Assembly (NCBI GenBank): GCA_025531455.1
Contig: JAMYHL010000011.1
Location: 620,001-684,000, forward strand
Origin: Apiotrichum sp. Y4204
Taxonomy: Eukaryota > Basidiomycota > Tremellomycetes > Trichosporonales > Trichosporonaceae
Reading direction: 5' to 3'
DNA length: 64,000 bases
A program made the position numbers and the translations under genes. The notes beneath the pieces were generated by a model. The model made no database searches, had not been told where the DNA came from, and worked only from the letters and a program-made list of their open reading frames with translations. Positions within the stretch are counted from its first letter, which is position 1, and each line of letters starts with the position of its first letter. Below, one piece after another: positions 48,981-61,341 of this stretch.

Positions 48981-51072
48981 ATGTCCTCCACCACGATCGC
49001 TACGCTCAACGGCATCGCGCCGGTGCCGACGTCGACCGAGTTCATCGATGTCGTCCTCAACTCGACCATGCGCAAGACCCCCACGGTCATCCACAAGAAG
49101 TACGTTTGCCACGAGCTCCTCTCCCACTCGAGCGGCACCTGACCATGTCTACAGCTTCAAGATCTCGCGTATCCGTAACTTCTACATGCGCAAGGTCAAG
49201 TTCACGCAGGACACCTTCGACGAGAAGCTCGGCCGTATCCTGACCGAGTTCCCCATTATGGACAACCTGCACCCCTTCCTCTCGAGCCTGTTGAACGTCC
49301 TCTACGACAAGAACCATTACAAGCTTGCGCTTGGCCAGATCTCCACCGCTCGCCACCTCATCTCGCAGGTTGCCAAGGACTATGTCCGTCTCCTCAAGTT
49401 TGGTGACTCGCTGTACCGCTGCAAGCAGCTCAAGAAGGCTGCCCTCGGTCGCATGGCCACCATTATGCGCCGTCAGAAGGACCCGCTTGCCTACCTCGAG
49501 CAGGTTCGCCAGCACATCTCGCGTCTTCCCGCCATTGACCCCAACACTCGTACCCTTATTATCTGTGGCTACCCCAACGTCGGCAAGTCCTCGTTCATGA
49601 ACAAGGTCACCCGTGCCGACGTCGATGTTCAGCCCGTGAGTTGAAGATGGTGGCAAGTCGTGTGAGCTGCGCTAATTCCCCAGTACGCCTTCACCACCAA
49701 GTCGCTCTTTGTCGGTCACATGGACTACAAGTACCTCCGCTGGCAGGTTGTTGACACTCCTGGTGTTCTTGACCACCCTCTCGAGGAGATGAACACCATT
49801 GAGATGCAGTCGATCACTGCCCTCGCCCACATCCGCGCCGCCGTTCTCTACTTCATGGACCTTTCGGAGCAATGTGGTTACACTATTGAGGCCCAGTGCA
49901 AGCTGTTCCACTCGATCAAGCCCCTGTTCACCAACAAGCCGGTCGTTCTTGTTATCAACAAGATCGACATTGTGCGCCTTGCCGACCTCACTCCCGAGAA
50001 CCGCGCTTTCGTTGACACGATTCTCGAGGACAAGTCGGTCCTTGTTCTTGAGGCCTCGACCTACTCGGAGGAGGGTGTTATGGACGTTCGCAACAAGGCG
50101 TGCGAACTTCTTCTTGCTCACCGTGTTGAGCAGAAGCTCCGCGGCAACCGCATTGAGCACGTTGCCAACAAGATTCACGTTGCCATGCCCCAGAAGCGTG
50201 ACGACGTTGAGCGTGCGCCGTTCATCCCCGACGCTGTCAAGAACCGCGTCAAGTACGACCCCGAGGACCCCAACCGCCGGGCGCTCGAGAAGGACAAGGA
50301 GCAAGAGATGGGCACCAACCCGTGGCTGGGCATCTACACCCAGGACCTCAGGCGCGACTGGATGCTTGCCGACGACTCGTGGAAGTACGACATTCAGCCC
50401 GAGCTCTACAACGGCAAGAACGTCGCCGACTTTATCGACCCGGACATTATGGAGAAGCTCGAGGCTCTGGAGCGCGAGGAGGAGCAGCTCGAGTCGCAGG
50501 GCTTCTACGCTTCCGACGAGGAGGAGATGCTGGACACGGACGAGGAGGAGTTCCTCGACGCCGCCGCACAGGTCCGCAAGCGCAAGGCCGAAATCAAGAA
50601 GATCAGCCAGGAGAAGAACAAGCTCCAGAACAAGCCCATCATTCCCCGCAAGAAGCGTCACGTCACCCTCGACGAGTTCACCCACGGTATGCGCAAGCTC
50701 GGACACAACCCCGAAGTCCTCGAGAAGCGTGCCGCCCGTCTGGTTGCTGCCAAGAAGGCGGCCTGGGAGGCTGCCGAGGCGGAGCGCGGTTCGGACGGCG
50801 GCATGTCGGTAGACGACGGCGATGTTGACATGGATGCGGAGGCCGAGAAGCCTCGTCGGGGCGGCCGCGCAGCCGCCAAGTCGAAGGGCGCCCTTCCGGC
50901 TGGTATTTCCACCGACGCCCAGCTCTCCAAGGCCAAGTCGCTCCAGAAGTTCGCCCAGCGCGAGCCCAACCGTCTCGCCAAGGCCTCCGAGTCGGACCGT
51001 CACGTCCCCATCACCCGCCCCAAGTGGATGCTTGCGGGCAAGCGCAAGTCCGGCACGGCCCAGCGTCGTTAA
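48981..51072 (+). CDS. NOG1: Nucleolar GTP-binding protein 1 (60S assembly GTPase)
   Basis: Exons 48981-49099, 49155-49635 and 49684-51072 give 662 residues, near the usual length of fungal Nog1. The N-terminal NOG1 helical domain includes [18 protein letters not shown] and [18 protein letters not shown]. The Obg/Nog1-type GTPase domain at about 165-340 has the P-loop [18 protein letters not shown] (G3) and NKIDIV (G4). A basic and acidic-patched C-terminus follows ([24 protein letters not shown], and a very basic end [11 protein letters not shown]). Nog1 binds pre-60S particles in the nucleolus and nucleus and is released in the cytoplasm by Drg1; its C-terminal tail threads into the exit tunnel (family knowledge). 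It stands in tandem with POL1, 0.8 kb apart. Confidence 0.97.
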
Positions 51073-51870
51073 GCTGGCTCCATCCCAGAACAAACGTTTG
51101 TTGCCCAAACCGCCACACACCCAAAAGCGTCGCGAGCTGCAGTACTGCGAGGTACTGTCGCGTTACTGTTACTACTCGTATAGAAGCGCAGAGCAGGAGG
51201 AGGATAGAGGCTCGGCGGCGCGATCTTGCGTCCACCAGCCAGTCGTGTATGTACACTGGTATCAATATACCCTTGGATATGGATCTCTTGCATGGACTAC
51301 TGCGGAAGCGGCTGCAGTTGCATTCAAAGGGCTTGGTGATTATACGTCGCACAACACGACCATCACCGTTCGCACCTGTCGTGCGAGGGCGTTGACATAG
51401 ATGCTTAAGGGAGGAATTGCGAGCTCTCGTACCATCGAGCAACATCCTCGCAAGATGACAATGGGTAACCCGCTACCAGAGGTGCAGCCGGTGCAGGTCT
51501 GGCACGGGCATGGCCATCATGAATCACTCATCCCGTCGCGTCGTGTTGCTCAAAAAAAAAAAAAAATCCATTTGAAAATCAATCTCATTCTCTATTATGT
51601 AATAAGAAACGACGCGTGGCTGGTTGACGCGACTGGTCGCGTCAATATTAAACGCGCACCCGGATACGCTGCGAGCTGGCCAGAAAAGCACAAAGCACAG
51701 AGGCTCAGACGCGCCTGCAGGCTGCAAGCTCATGTCCTCGCGCGCTGTTTGTTGTCATTGACAAATCTCCCACAAATACATAGCATCTTTCACCCCGCCA
51801 CATCTAATTACTCCATATTTTCTCGTTTCACACTTTACACTCTTGGTCCCTTGTCTCCTCTCACCTCACC
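51073..51870. other. Intergenic region NOG1-POL1
   Basis: The left part holds the NOG1 3' end; an A14 tract lies near 51551-51564. The right part is the POL1 promoter with several ACGCG cores (listed separately) and a C/T-rich stretch just before the POL1 start. Confidence 0.65.
51612..51714 (+). promoter_or_regulatory. Cluster of MCB-like ACGCG elements upstream of POL1
   Basis: ACGCGT at 51612-51617, ACGCGA at 51627-51632, its reverse complement TCGCGT at 51637-51642, ACGCGC at 51652-51657 and ACGCGC at 51709-51714 lie 155-260 bases before the POL1 start codon. Two of them form a perfect palindrome: TTGACGCGAC (51624-51633), TG, GTCGCGTCAA (51636-51645). In yeasts MBF binds ACGCGT to switch on DNA-replication genes at G1/S. 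That role here is inference from motif and gene identity. Confidence 0.6.
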
Positions 51871-54800
51871 ATGTCCCGCCGCGCTCCGGCAGCGAAGACT
51901 GATCGCCTCGCGGCGCTGCGCGAGGCGCGTGCCCGCGGCGGCCGCATCGAGCAGTGGAAGGTGAGTGTGTGGCTCTAGCCACTTCGTGTGCTTGACGCGT
52001 CGCGTCTCTTGATGCACACACCCGACTTGAACATGTACTGACTCAACAGGCGGACGACTCGGAGATCTACGACGAGGTGACGGAGGAGCAGTACCAGTCG
52101 ATTGTGGGTGCGCGCCTCGCGCACGACGACTTTATCGAGGACGACGACGGGAGCGGCTACGTCGACGACGGGCGGGACGAGTGGGGCGCGGCGGAGGAGG
52201 AGAGCGAGGATGAGGACGATTTCGAGGGCGAGGACGAGGAGTTGAGGAAGGGTATGTGAGGACCTTGATTCCAATTCTCACTCTCTCAGCACGGAAACAG
52301 AAACGCGCACGGGCACGGGCACGCGCCGAAAAGGCCGGGAAGGCCGTCGCGTCCAAGTCCAAGTCGTCGATCTCGGATTATGCCCGCCCGCAGCAGAAGG
52401 CCGGCGCGTATCGCCCGGCCCCGGCGAACGAGGACGACTTTATGGCGAGCCTGCTGTCGTCTGTGACTGCCGAGCCGTCGCGAAAGCGCAAATCGAGCCC
52501 GCCAGAGTATCCGTCGTCTGACCCCGCGATGCCTTCGAGCGACTCGGCGTGGTCCCAGTCCAGACGGTATGGCGAGGACAGCGACGACGAGGCATGGGAC
52601 CCGTTCCGCGGCACGGGGAAGAAGCCGCGCATGAGCGACGCCACGATAAAGCCGGAACCTATCGACAGCGAGGACGAGCACGAAGGCGTCGACTTTGGGA
52701 TGGACATGGACGACGAGGAGGCCATTGTCAAGCCCGAGCCGGTGGATGACGACGACGACGAGATGGCGATCAAGCCTGCGGCCAAGCCTGTCCGTGCTGG
52801 TGCTCCCCGGCGCCGCGTCAACAACTCGACTGTCGTCAAGAACGTGCCTACCAAGCCTGAGCCTGAGGAGGTCAAGGTCAAGCCGGAGCCGATGGACGAG
52901 ATCGATATTAAGAAGCCCGTTATTGGCCGCAAGCCCCCCCAGGACCGCACCCACTGGATGGCGGTACAGGAATCGCTCGCCGCGCCCAAATCAGACCTGG
53001 ACTCTGTTCGCGCGCCTCCGAGTGCGGTCAAGGCCGAGAACGTGCTCGAGTCCGACGGCAGCCTGCGCATCTTCTGGCTTGACTTCCTGGAGCAGGACGG
53101 CGTCGTCCACTTGGTCGGCAAGGTTCTCGACCGCAAAGCGAACAAGTATGTGTCTGCGTGCGTGAGCGTCCGCGGCATTCAGCGCAACCTCTTTGTCAAG
53201 CCGCGCCCGAAGCGCTTCTCGGGCGGCCGCGAGACGGACATGGACGTGAGCAAGACGGACGTGTACCAGGAGTTTGACACGGTGCGGTCACGCCACGGCG
53301 TCGAGGAGTGGGCGGCCAAGTTTGTGAACCGCAAATACGCGTTTGAGGACCACACAATCGACCGCGGCGAGAGCGAGTGGATGAAGGTCGTTTACCCGTT
53401 CGACCAGCCCGAGCTGCCGCAGTCTCTCACGGGCCAGACGTTCTCGCACGTATTCGGCACCAACACCTCAGCGTTCGAGCTACTCACCCTCAAACGTCGC
53501 ATTATGGGCCCGTGCTGGCTCAACATTACGAAGCCCGAGCTTGCGACCAAGTCGGCGTCATGGTGCAAGATTGAGTTCACGGTCTCGACGCCGAAGAATG
53601 TCAACCCCTTCGACAACGCGGACGAGTCGGCGCCAAAGGACATGCCGCCGCTGACGATGATGAGCATCACGCTGCGCACGATCGTCAACCACCGGGAGAA
53701 CAAGACGGAGATTCTCGTCGCGACCACGCGCGTGTGGGAGGGTGTCAACATTGACGACCCGACGCCCCCGATCAACCAACCCAGCAGCATCAGCACGATT
53801 GTGCGTCCGATTGAATCGTTCCCGGCCGGACTCGAGGCCAAGGCGCGCGATAACTCGGGTGGCAATACGCCCTTCCAGCCCGTCAAGGCTGAGCGTGCAC
53901 TGCTGAACGCTCTCCTCGCCACGATCCAACGCCACGACCCCGATGTCATTGTCGGCTACAACTTCCTCGGCAACCACCTCGAGGCGCTGCTGTACCGTCT
54001 CAAGGAGCTCAAGGCCGACCACTGGAGCCGCATCGGCCGCTTCAGGCGCAAGGGTTTCAACATCTCCAAGGCGGGAAACAATCACCGTCTTCTTGCTGGT
54101 CGTCTCGTGGCTGATCTCGCAAGTGATGCCGCCAAGGTGGGTAACGTTTCGTATAGGCACACCCACTTACACACAGGGCATGATCACGTCAACGACCTGG
54201 TCGCTTACCGAGATGGTCGGCACTCACCTCAAGGTGGAGCGCGAGGACATTGACCCAGAGGACACGCACACCTACTTTGACCACACGCTCAGCAACCCCG
54301 ACAAGCTCGTGCACTTTATCCGCCTGGCCGAGGTCGACGCGTACTTCCAGATGGCGATTGCGTCGCGCGTCCAGATGCTCCCTCTCACGAAGCAGCTGAC
54401 CAACCTGGCCGGTAACAGCTGGAATCTCACGCTCAACGGTGGAAGGGCTGTGCGTAACGAGTTCATTCTGCTCCACGAATTCCACCGCCTCAAGTACGTG
54501 TGCCCCGACAAGACGTTCAAGTCGAACAAGGTCAAGGTCGTCAACGAGGACGGCGAGGAGGAGGAGGTCGCTGCGGGTCACAAGCGCGGCAAGGCAAAGT
54601 ATGCTGGTGGTCTCGTGTTTGAGCCAAAGCGCGGCCTCTGGGACACATACATCATGGTCATGGACTTCAACTCACTGTACCCGTCTATTATCCAAGAGTA
54701 CAACATCGACTTTACGACCGTGGAGCGGGAGGATGCTGACGAGGTGGGTCCTGTTTAGATATGACGGCTAACAGAATAGGGAGAGGAGGAGAAGATTCCT

Positions 54801-56515
54801 GATGTGCCCGCGTCCGACATCGCACAGGGTGTTCTCCCGCGAATTATTTCCACGCTCGTCTCCCGCCGTCGTCAGGTCAAGGGCCTTATGAAGGACAAGA
54901 GCGCGTCGGCCGCCAAGCTCATGCAGTGGGACATCAAGCAGCAGGCGCTCAAGCTCACCGCCAACTCGATGTACGGCTGTCTCGGTTTCGCCGGCTCGCG
55001 CTTCTCGTCTCGGCCCCTCGCTGCGCTCACCACCTTCAAGGGTCGTGAGATTCTGACCCACACGCGCGAGCTCGCCGAGCAGCTCTCCCTCGACGTCGTG
55101 TACGGTGACACAGACTCGGTGTTCGTCAACTCGAACGTCACGTCGTACCCCGAGGCCGTCAAGATCGCCAATGAGTTCAAGAAGCTGGTCAACGAGCGGT
55201 ACAGGTTGCTCGAGATTGATCTCGACGCGATGTTTGAGCGTGTCCTCCTGCTCAACAAGAAGAAGTACGCCGCCGTCAAGATTGACGAGGCTGGCGAGCG
55301 CGCCACTGAGGTCAAGGGTCTGGATATGAAGCGCCGCGAGTTCTCCAAGCTGTCCAAGGACGCGTCGGCTGCCGTTCTCAAGGAGATCCTGAGCGGCGAC
55401 GACACGGAGAACGTCGTGACTAAGATCCACGAGCTCCTCACCGGTCTCGGTGACGCGGTGCGCAGTGGTGCCGTCCCCATCGACGACTTTATCATTTTCA
55501 AGGTGGGATACCGAATGTGACTTGAGCTAATGTGTAGCGTCTTGGAAAGAACCCCGAAGACTACCCCGACAAAAAGTCGCAGCCGCACGTGCAGGTCGCG
55601 CTGCGCATGAAGGCCAAGGGCTCAACGGTGCGCGCGCACGATGTTATCCCGTACATTCTCTGCCTCGGTCCAGACGGCAAGGGTGCGCGCTCGGCGCAGG
55701 CGGACCGCGCATACCACCCGGACGACCTCCGGCGAGCGGGCTCCGAGCTCAAGATCGACTATGATCTGTACCTCGACTCCCAGGTGCTCCAGCCTGTGCT
55801 CCGTCTCTGTGAGAGTATCGAGGGCACGGAACGCGCACGACTCGCGGAGTGTCTCGGTCTCGACCCCGCGCGGTATACCACCACCACCGAGGTCGCTGAG
55901 CGGAGCTTCTTCTCACTCGAGTCGCAGATCACCGACAAGGAGCGGTTCAAGGACACGGCACACCTCACCCTGCGCTGCCCGTCATGCGACGCGTCGTTCG
56001 CCTTTGAGGGCATCCAGACCGTGGGCGAGGAGGTCGACGCCGCACTGCGCCCCGCCGGCGTGACCTGCCTGGCGTGCAGCACGACGGTCGCCCCGGCTAG
56101 CGTCACCATTCAGCTCGAAACCCAAATCCGCGCATACATCTCAAAGTACTATCTCGGGTGGACGGTGTGCGATGGCGAGGGGTGCGGCGCCCGCACGCGC
56201 GCCATGGGCGTGTACGGGCGGCGCTGCCTCGGGTTCGTGCGCCCCGGGTGCCGCGGCACCGTGAGCCTCGAGTACACCGATCTGATGCTGTACAACCAGC
56301 TGCTGTACCTCCGCAATCTGTTTGATTCCGACAAGGCACTGGCCGCGTCCCGGGGCACAGGGCGGCACGAGGAGGTGCGTGCCGTCGCGTCCGCCAATGC
56401 CGCGCTCCTCGCCGCCGGTCTCCAGGTCGCGGACAAGTATCTCGACCGGAATGGCCGGCGGTGGGTCGACCTTGGATCCCTCTTTGGGTTTATGGAGCGC
56501 GTGCGGATTGCGTAA
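51871..56515 (+). CDS. POL1: DNA polymerase alpha catalytic subunit
   Basis: Exons 51871-51960, 52050-52251, 52290-54136, 54177-54743, 54780-55502 and 55538-56515 give 1,468 residues, typical for Pol1. The N-terminal p180 segment (ALREARARGGRIEQWK) and acidic stretches are followed by a disordered region. The family B core carries motif A MDFNSLYPSIIQEYN (about 875), motif B KLTANSMYGCLGF (about 960) and motif C VYGDTDSVF (about 1008). The C-terminal zinc-binding region, about 1289-1430, has CPSC, CLAC and CDGEGCGAR...RRC...GC. The enzyme extends RNA primers made by primase to start DNA synthesis. The exonuclease site is expected to be inactive, as in other Pol alpha proteins; I did not check each residue. 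The last four introns are 38, 40, 36 and 35 nt, exceptionally short. MCB-like sites lie upstream. Confidence 0.97.
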
Positions 56516-58037
56516 GTGTTGCGAGCTGCGAGCTGGGGCATCGGGCTGGGGCTGCCAGCTGCGGGCTGCGAGGGCCTTGTATTAGATAGTGTACCTATGA
56601 ACTTGATAGAATGGAATGTGGGTCTAAGGAGGGGAACTTTCTGCTTCGGAGAAGTGGACGATCATGCTTCGGAGGCGGATCGACGCAGATCATTGGTGTC
56701 AGATACGCAGCCTGATCTGATCGGCTCCAGCGCAACGTGTGCAGTTTGTTCCAGATCTTCCAGAAGCACACATGCTTCTTTGATACACACATGCCACACA
56801 TAGATAACCACAAATGCCTTGTGATAACCACGCGCAGTTGATTGCGTGTTACGTGTCGGATCCCCCGCGCCCCACTATACCACTCTGGACTCGCGTGCGT
56901 GCTGCGGATCACGACCGGCCAGCCACCCCCGTTCGACTTGGGGTTCTGATGTTATCAGCTAGCCACCCCATTCCGACTTGGGGTTCCGCGACTCCACGAC
57001 TCGAAGCATAACCGCTCCAAGCTCCAGCTCCAACCACGGGCTGCCGTCATCGCCAAGTCGGGTTTTTTTCCAAGTATAGTCCCTCTGATCTCTGATTGAT
57101 CGCCATACCAACGACGCGCCGATCACTGATCGCTGCGCAGTCGCTCGGCTTGGCCCCCCTCGGCCCTCTCACGCCTAGGATCGACGGTCTGGGCCTTCTT
57201 GGCACGCCCATGTTAACAAGTTTATCTCTGTCTGTCATGTTATCTGCATACCGCGCTCGGGGCCTGGGGTTTAGGGATTCGTGGGATCTTGGGGCTTGGC
57301 GTTGATCATCTAGATCCACGCGATCTTTGGGGACGGTGGAGACCCCGTGCCTCCTGTGCCTGCTTCTCCAGCTTCTCCACCAATGTGGATATCTTATCAC
57401 CATGGATCTGTGGAGATGGGGGTAAAGATGGGAGTACACGATCGAGACGAGCATGTGGGAGTCTGTGTATTGGCGGTAATCGGCTGCGGAGTTGCATGGA
57501 AGCACTGTTGCGCTCGCTACGCCGCTGTCACGCTGTAGCGCCCTGTAGCGCCAGCCCCGACCGACTGGTCGCCGCGTCATGGCTTCGATTTCGTACGTCC
57601 GTGCCTATGAGCCATGCCAATCGAGATCAAGCATAGTCGCCACATAAAGATCCGATCTGGTCAGTAGTATTGCTGTTACTGATTGGGACTGCGTATTTCG
57701 GGACCTACAAACAGCGTGAGATTTGCAGTTGTGATCGTACAGGAAGCCTTATTGGTGACGAGGGCCACCGGGGCGCGCGCAGTCGGTCGTCAAGGAGGAG
57801 CCGAGGTATGCTCACAATGTCAGCCAGACTTCAGTTCCAAGTTAGTCTCAATGCAGGGGCACACGCAAAGCTGGACTTGTGATCTGCAAACTAGTTCCTG
57901 CATAGCATTACCCCAAGGCGATTAAAAACATAAAGAGAAAGAAAAGCGGGCATGTGGCGCGCTGGTACTACGTGAACCGGGGCGGAGTAATGCTACGGCT
58001 GGAATGGACAAGTACATGAAGGGTACGCTGGTGTCGC
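56516..58037. other. Convergent intergenic region POL1 / CFEM gene
   Basis: No supported gene. A 26-bp near-duplicate (23 of 26 identical) is at 56921-56946 and 56961-56986; the core CCGACTTGG recurs inverted as CCAAGTCGG near 57053-57061. The rest shows nothing clear. Confidence 0.55.
56921..56986. repeat. 26-bp imperfect direct repeat
   Basis: AGCCACCCC, a short variable part, then CGACTTGGGGTTC, twice, with starts 40 bases apart (56921 and 56961). Confidence 0.88.
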
Positions 58038-58813
58038 TTAGAGGAGGAGGGCCGAGGCGAGGAGACCACCGACAACGGCGGCGAAGCCAAGCTCCGAGCG
58101 GAGGCCGGCAGCCGAGGGCTTGGAGGTGGTGGCGGGGGCCGAGCCGGTGGAGTTGGGGGCACCAGTGTGGGTGCCGTTGGAGTGGGTGCCGTTGGTGGTG
58201 CCGTTGGTGCCGCCGACAACGCCGCCGGTGGGCTTGGCGGTGCCAGTGGCCGAGGCAACGGCGCCCGAGGCGGAAGAGGCAGCCGACTCAAGGACGGAGG
58301 TGGCGGAAGCGGCAGCGCCGGACTCCGAGGCGGCGGAGGTCTCAGCGGCGGCCGACGAGGCGGCGGACTCAGCGGCGGAGGTGGCGGCGGCGGACTCCGA
58401 GGCGGGGGCCGAGGTGGCGGCACCGCCGGCACCGCCGGTGGCGGCACCACCGGGGCAGAGGGAGGCAAGGAGGGTGTCCTTCTTGGCGAGGTCCTCAGGC
58501 GAGCACGAGCTTGGCATGTCAGCACATGTACGGGCAAAATGCAAATTCAAGAAAAGACTTACCCCTCGGCGCACGAGATGAGGCCGGTCATGAAGGGCTC
58601 CGACTTGCAGAGACAAGCGAAGTCGGTGGGGCCACAGCCCTCAGCCTTGGCCATGTTCGAGGCGGCGCAGGTGAGCATGCAGGGGGGGAGGTCGGCAATG
58701 CTGAGAAATGTTAGTAGGATGCCAGTGGCAGGCGGGGTTTCCGCTGGTGGTACTCACCCCTGGGCGACAACGGCCGAGGCGGCGACGGTAAGAGCGGCGA
58801 GAGCGAACTTCAT
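58038..58813 (-). CDS. CFEM-domain GPI-anchored surface protein
   Basis: Minus-strand exons 58813-58758, 58700-58563 and 58509-58038 give 221 residues. A signal peptide at 1-18 (MKFALAALTVAASAVVAQ) precedes a CFEM domain with all eight cysteines: C26, C30, C41, C48, C50, C62, C67 and C83. Asp45 lies three residues before C48 in CGPTDFACLC, the place of the haem-iron-ligating Asp in Candida CFEM proteins. A Ser/Ala-rich low-complexity stalk follows, then NGTTNGTHSNGTHTGAPNST with four N-glycosylation sequons, and a hydrophobic C-terminus typical of GPI attachment (GFAAVVGGLLASALLL). CFEM proteins act in haem or iron capture or adhesion at the fungal wall. Which applies here is not decided by sequence. 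Introns are 57 and 53 nt. Confidence 0.92.
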
Positions 58814-61341
58814 TGTGATTATTTGGGGGGTGATTAGAGAGTAGAGAAGGTAGTTCGGTCTAAAGAAAGTGGTCGGGACGAGATCGGATGGAAGAAAGAA
58901 CGAAGAAGAGGGGGGACGATGGGAGAGATGGGTTTTATACAAACAGAGGACAGGAGTCACGAAAACAGACACTGGCAGGTAGGGTGCGGGGGGACCGCGC
59001 TGTTGGGCGCGCAGGGGTGCAGGGAGGGGAGGGGGTCCACAGCCAGAATTCCATGCAGTCTATCCCATCCATCCCATCCCATCCACTCACCGATCCATCC
59101 ATCCATCGACAGCCAGGAGCAGCATCGCTAGGCGCTAGACCCACACGCCCCACGCGCGCTACGGCCCGTTGGCCCTGCACAGTCCACACACACACACAAC
59201 ACGCCGCAGAGCCACAGCAGCAGCCTCAACTTTTTTTCTTTTCCTCTCTCTCTCCTCGACATTTTCTTTCCTCTCCCTTTCTTCTCCTTCTGCCCCTGGG
59301 CACCGAGGACGGCCTAGCCCGGGAGTGAAATGGCATACCCTGAGTTGAATGCGCAGCAGGTGGCTGCCCGGGCCCGGACCGGCCATAGCGGGGCGTGTGG
59401 GCTGGGGCGTGGGGCGGCGACGAGGCGGAATTCGTATGCCACCGGAGACTGTCACACCTCCATCCCCTTCCCTGCCATGCGGGTAGAAAAGTCTAGTAGA
59501 GCAAGGCACACCGGCACACCCCGTGCGGATGCGGATGGAAGGGGAACCGGTTCCAGAGATGAGTGATCAGAGACTTGTGTGCATTGTGCCACCATGGAAA
59601 AGGCGACAGGAGAAGAAAAAAAAAAAAAAGAACAAAGCCCGCCTGCCCTAGTCGCGTCCTGCGTGCCACAGTCTTCAGGCTAACCACCCTACTACTCGGC
59701 TCGTGCACTTCCATCCCTGAGTGAAGGTATGCAGGGACTGCTTCAGGCCCCAGGCCCGAGGCTCCGGCTCAAAGCACGTCCTCTACACACGAGGCAAAGG
59801 GCATAAGCCCAGGGTCGAGATGAAGGCTCTCCCCCGGCAGAGTCCGCGGCTCTTCTGCCGATCGATCCAAGTTCAGCGCCCATTCGAACACAACACCACC
59901 CGGTAGTGCGGTTACAGATCTCGTTTGGGAATTTGGGCCCACGGAGAGTTGCGCAAGGAAAAAAAAGAAACCGCACATCGCCAGAAGAGGGAAGATCCAA
60001 ACGCGCAAATGCAAACCTATGGATTAGGCGTATCCACCCATTTGGTGCAATCACGGCTCAAGATCTCAAGAAGCCTACCCGAGGAGAGTCGCCCCGAGGC
60101 TCGTCCTTCAACCTGCGACCGGGTCTTTGGTTATCCGCGGCACAGGCGCCCGCGCCCGCACGCTGTAACACGAGATGTGTGCGGCCGCTTCGCGGTTTCC
60201 ATGCCCTTCGGATCCTGTCGTCCACAGCCACCGCCAACAGACTCTCCCGATCCCCTCGCTCTGAGACTTCCGTCTGTGTCGCCTCACCCGCTCCCCCACT
60301 CATCCGGCCCTGCGGGCTCCCGCGCTTGAAGCCCTGCCAACCCCTGGTCCTTTGTACGACTACCCTCCCCACATGTCGCGGCCCCAGCAAACGCAAAACG
60401 CACAATGGCAAGCCACCAGTAAGGGATACCACTGATTGCCCGGTCGAGAACAACCGACCCAGAGCAGATTGGATAACAACGGAGGGCTGAGGCCGCATTG
60501 TGGAAACCTCTCAAATCAAACAGACGACATTGGCAGATGAACGGCAGGATCGAGATATGCAGCCCCGCAATTCCGCGATCCGCGACGACCTGATACGGTC
60601 TTTCGTCATAACCGCCAGCCTGCCCCTTGCGCAAGAGTGCACGGGGAATGTCATGACCAGCGTGGGCGGTGGGGCAGCCTGGGTAGCCGAGTGCCTGCTC
60701 GCTACCCCTCACATGGTGCTGTTCCTCTAGCCCTGCCCTGTTCGATCTCGCGATTTTGTCGGTGGCCTAGAGGGAATCCCTCTGGCCATTCTCCCCGATT
60801 ATTGTTTGCCAGAACATGCCAAGCCGAGGTGCTCGCGAAACCCGGCGCCGCGGGCGTTAGGTTCAGCTCAAGCCAGCTCCAATCAGCCGCTAGTCCAAGA
60901 CTGAGACATTTATTATTATCTCGATTCAGTCCGCAGAACCAGGGTGCCTCATCGGTGCCTCCAGTGACCGCCGGATACAACCGCAATTTCGCCAATAAGC
61001 AGGCCAATTCAAGACGGACCTTGCCTCGAAGCCTTCCCGCCGCCCATGCAGGCCATGCAGGGACCCAAACTAAGGTACATATGATAATGACATGAGCGCA
61101 CAGGGCCAGAGGAAGACAATCTCCTGAGCATCCCAAAGTTAAATGCGTTCACCCATGAACGGACCGTGCCTGCTGCGCATTCCGCAGTCGAATGCAGATC
61201 AGCGCTGGGTAGTGTTGGCGAGTTGGCAAGAGTCGCCGCTAATTTGCCTGAGCGGCATGGGCGGCATTGCATGGGCGGTTGTTCCACATGTTGTCGGCGG
61301 TGCCTAGGATCGTCCATCCATCGGACCTCAGGTCTCAAGCC
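58814..61341. other. Region upstream of the CFEM gene, no further gene seen
   Basis: The first 250 bases are the CFEM promoter and leader. CATCC-type repeats lie at about 59064-59108, and an A-rich run near 59616-59631. Open frames (for example 59906-60490) carry no recognisable domain and read as noncoding. Confidence 0.5.

Noticed and set aside
59906..60490. 194-codon plus-strand frame after the CFEM gene
   Set aside because: No domain, overlapping frames of similar length on both strands, no splice or promoter support.
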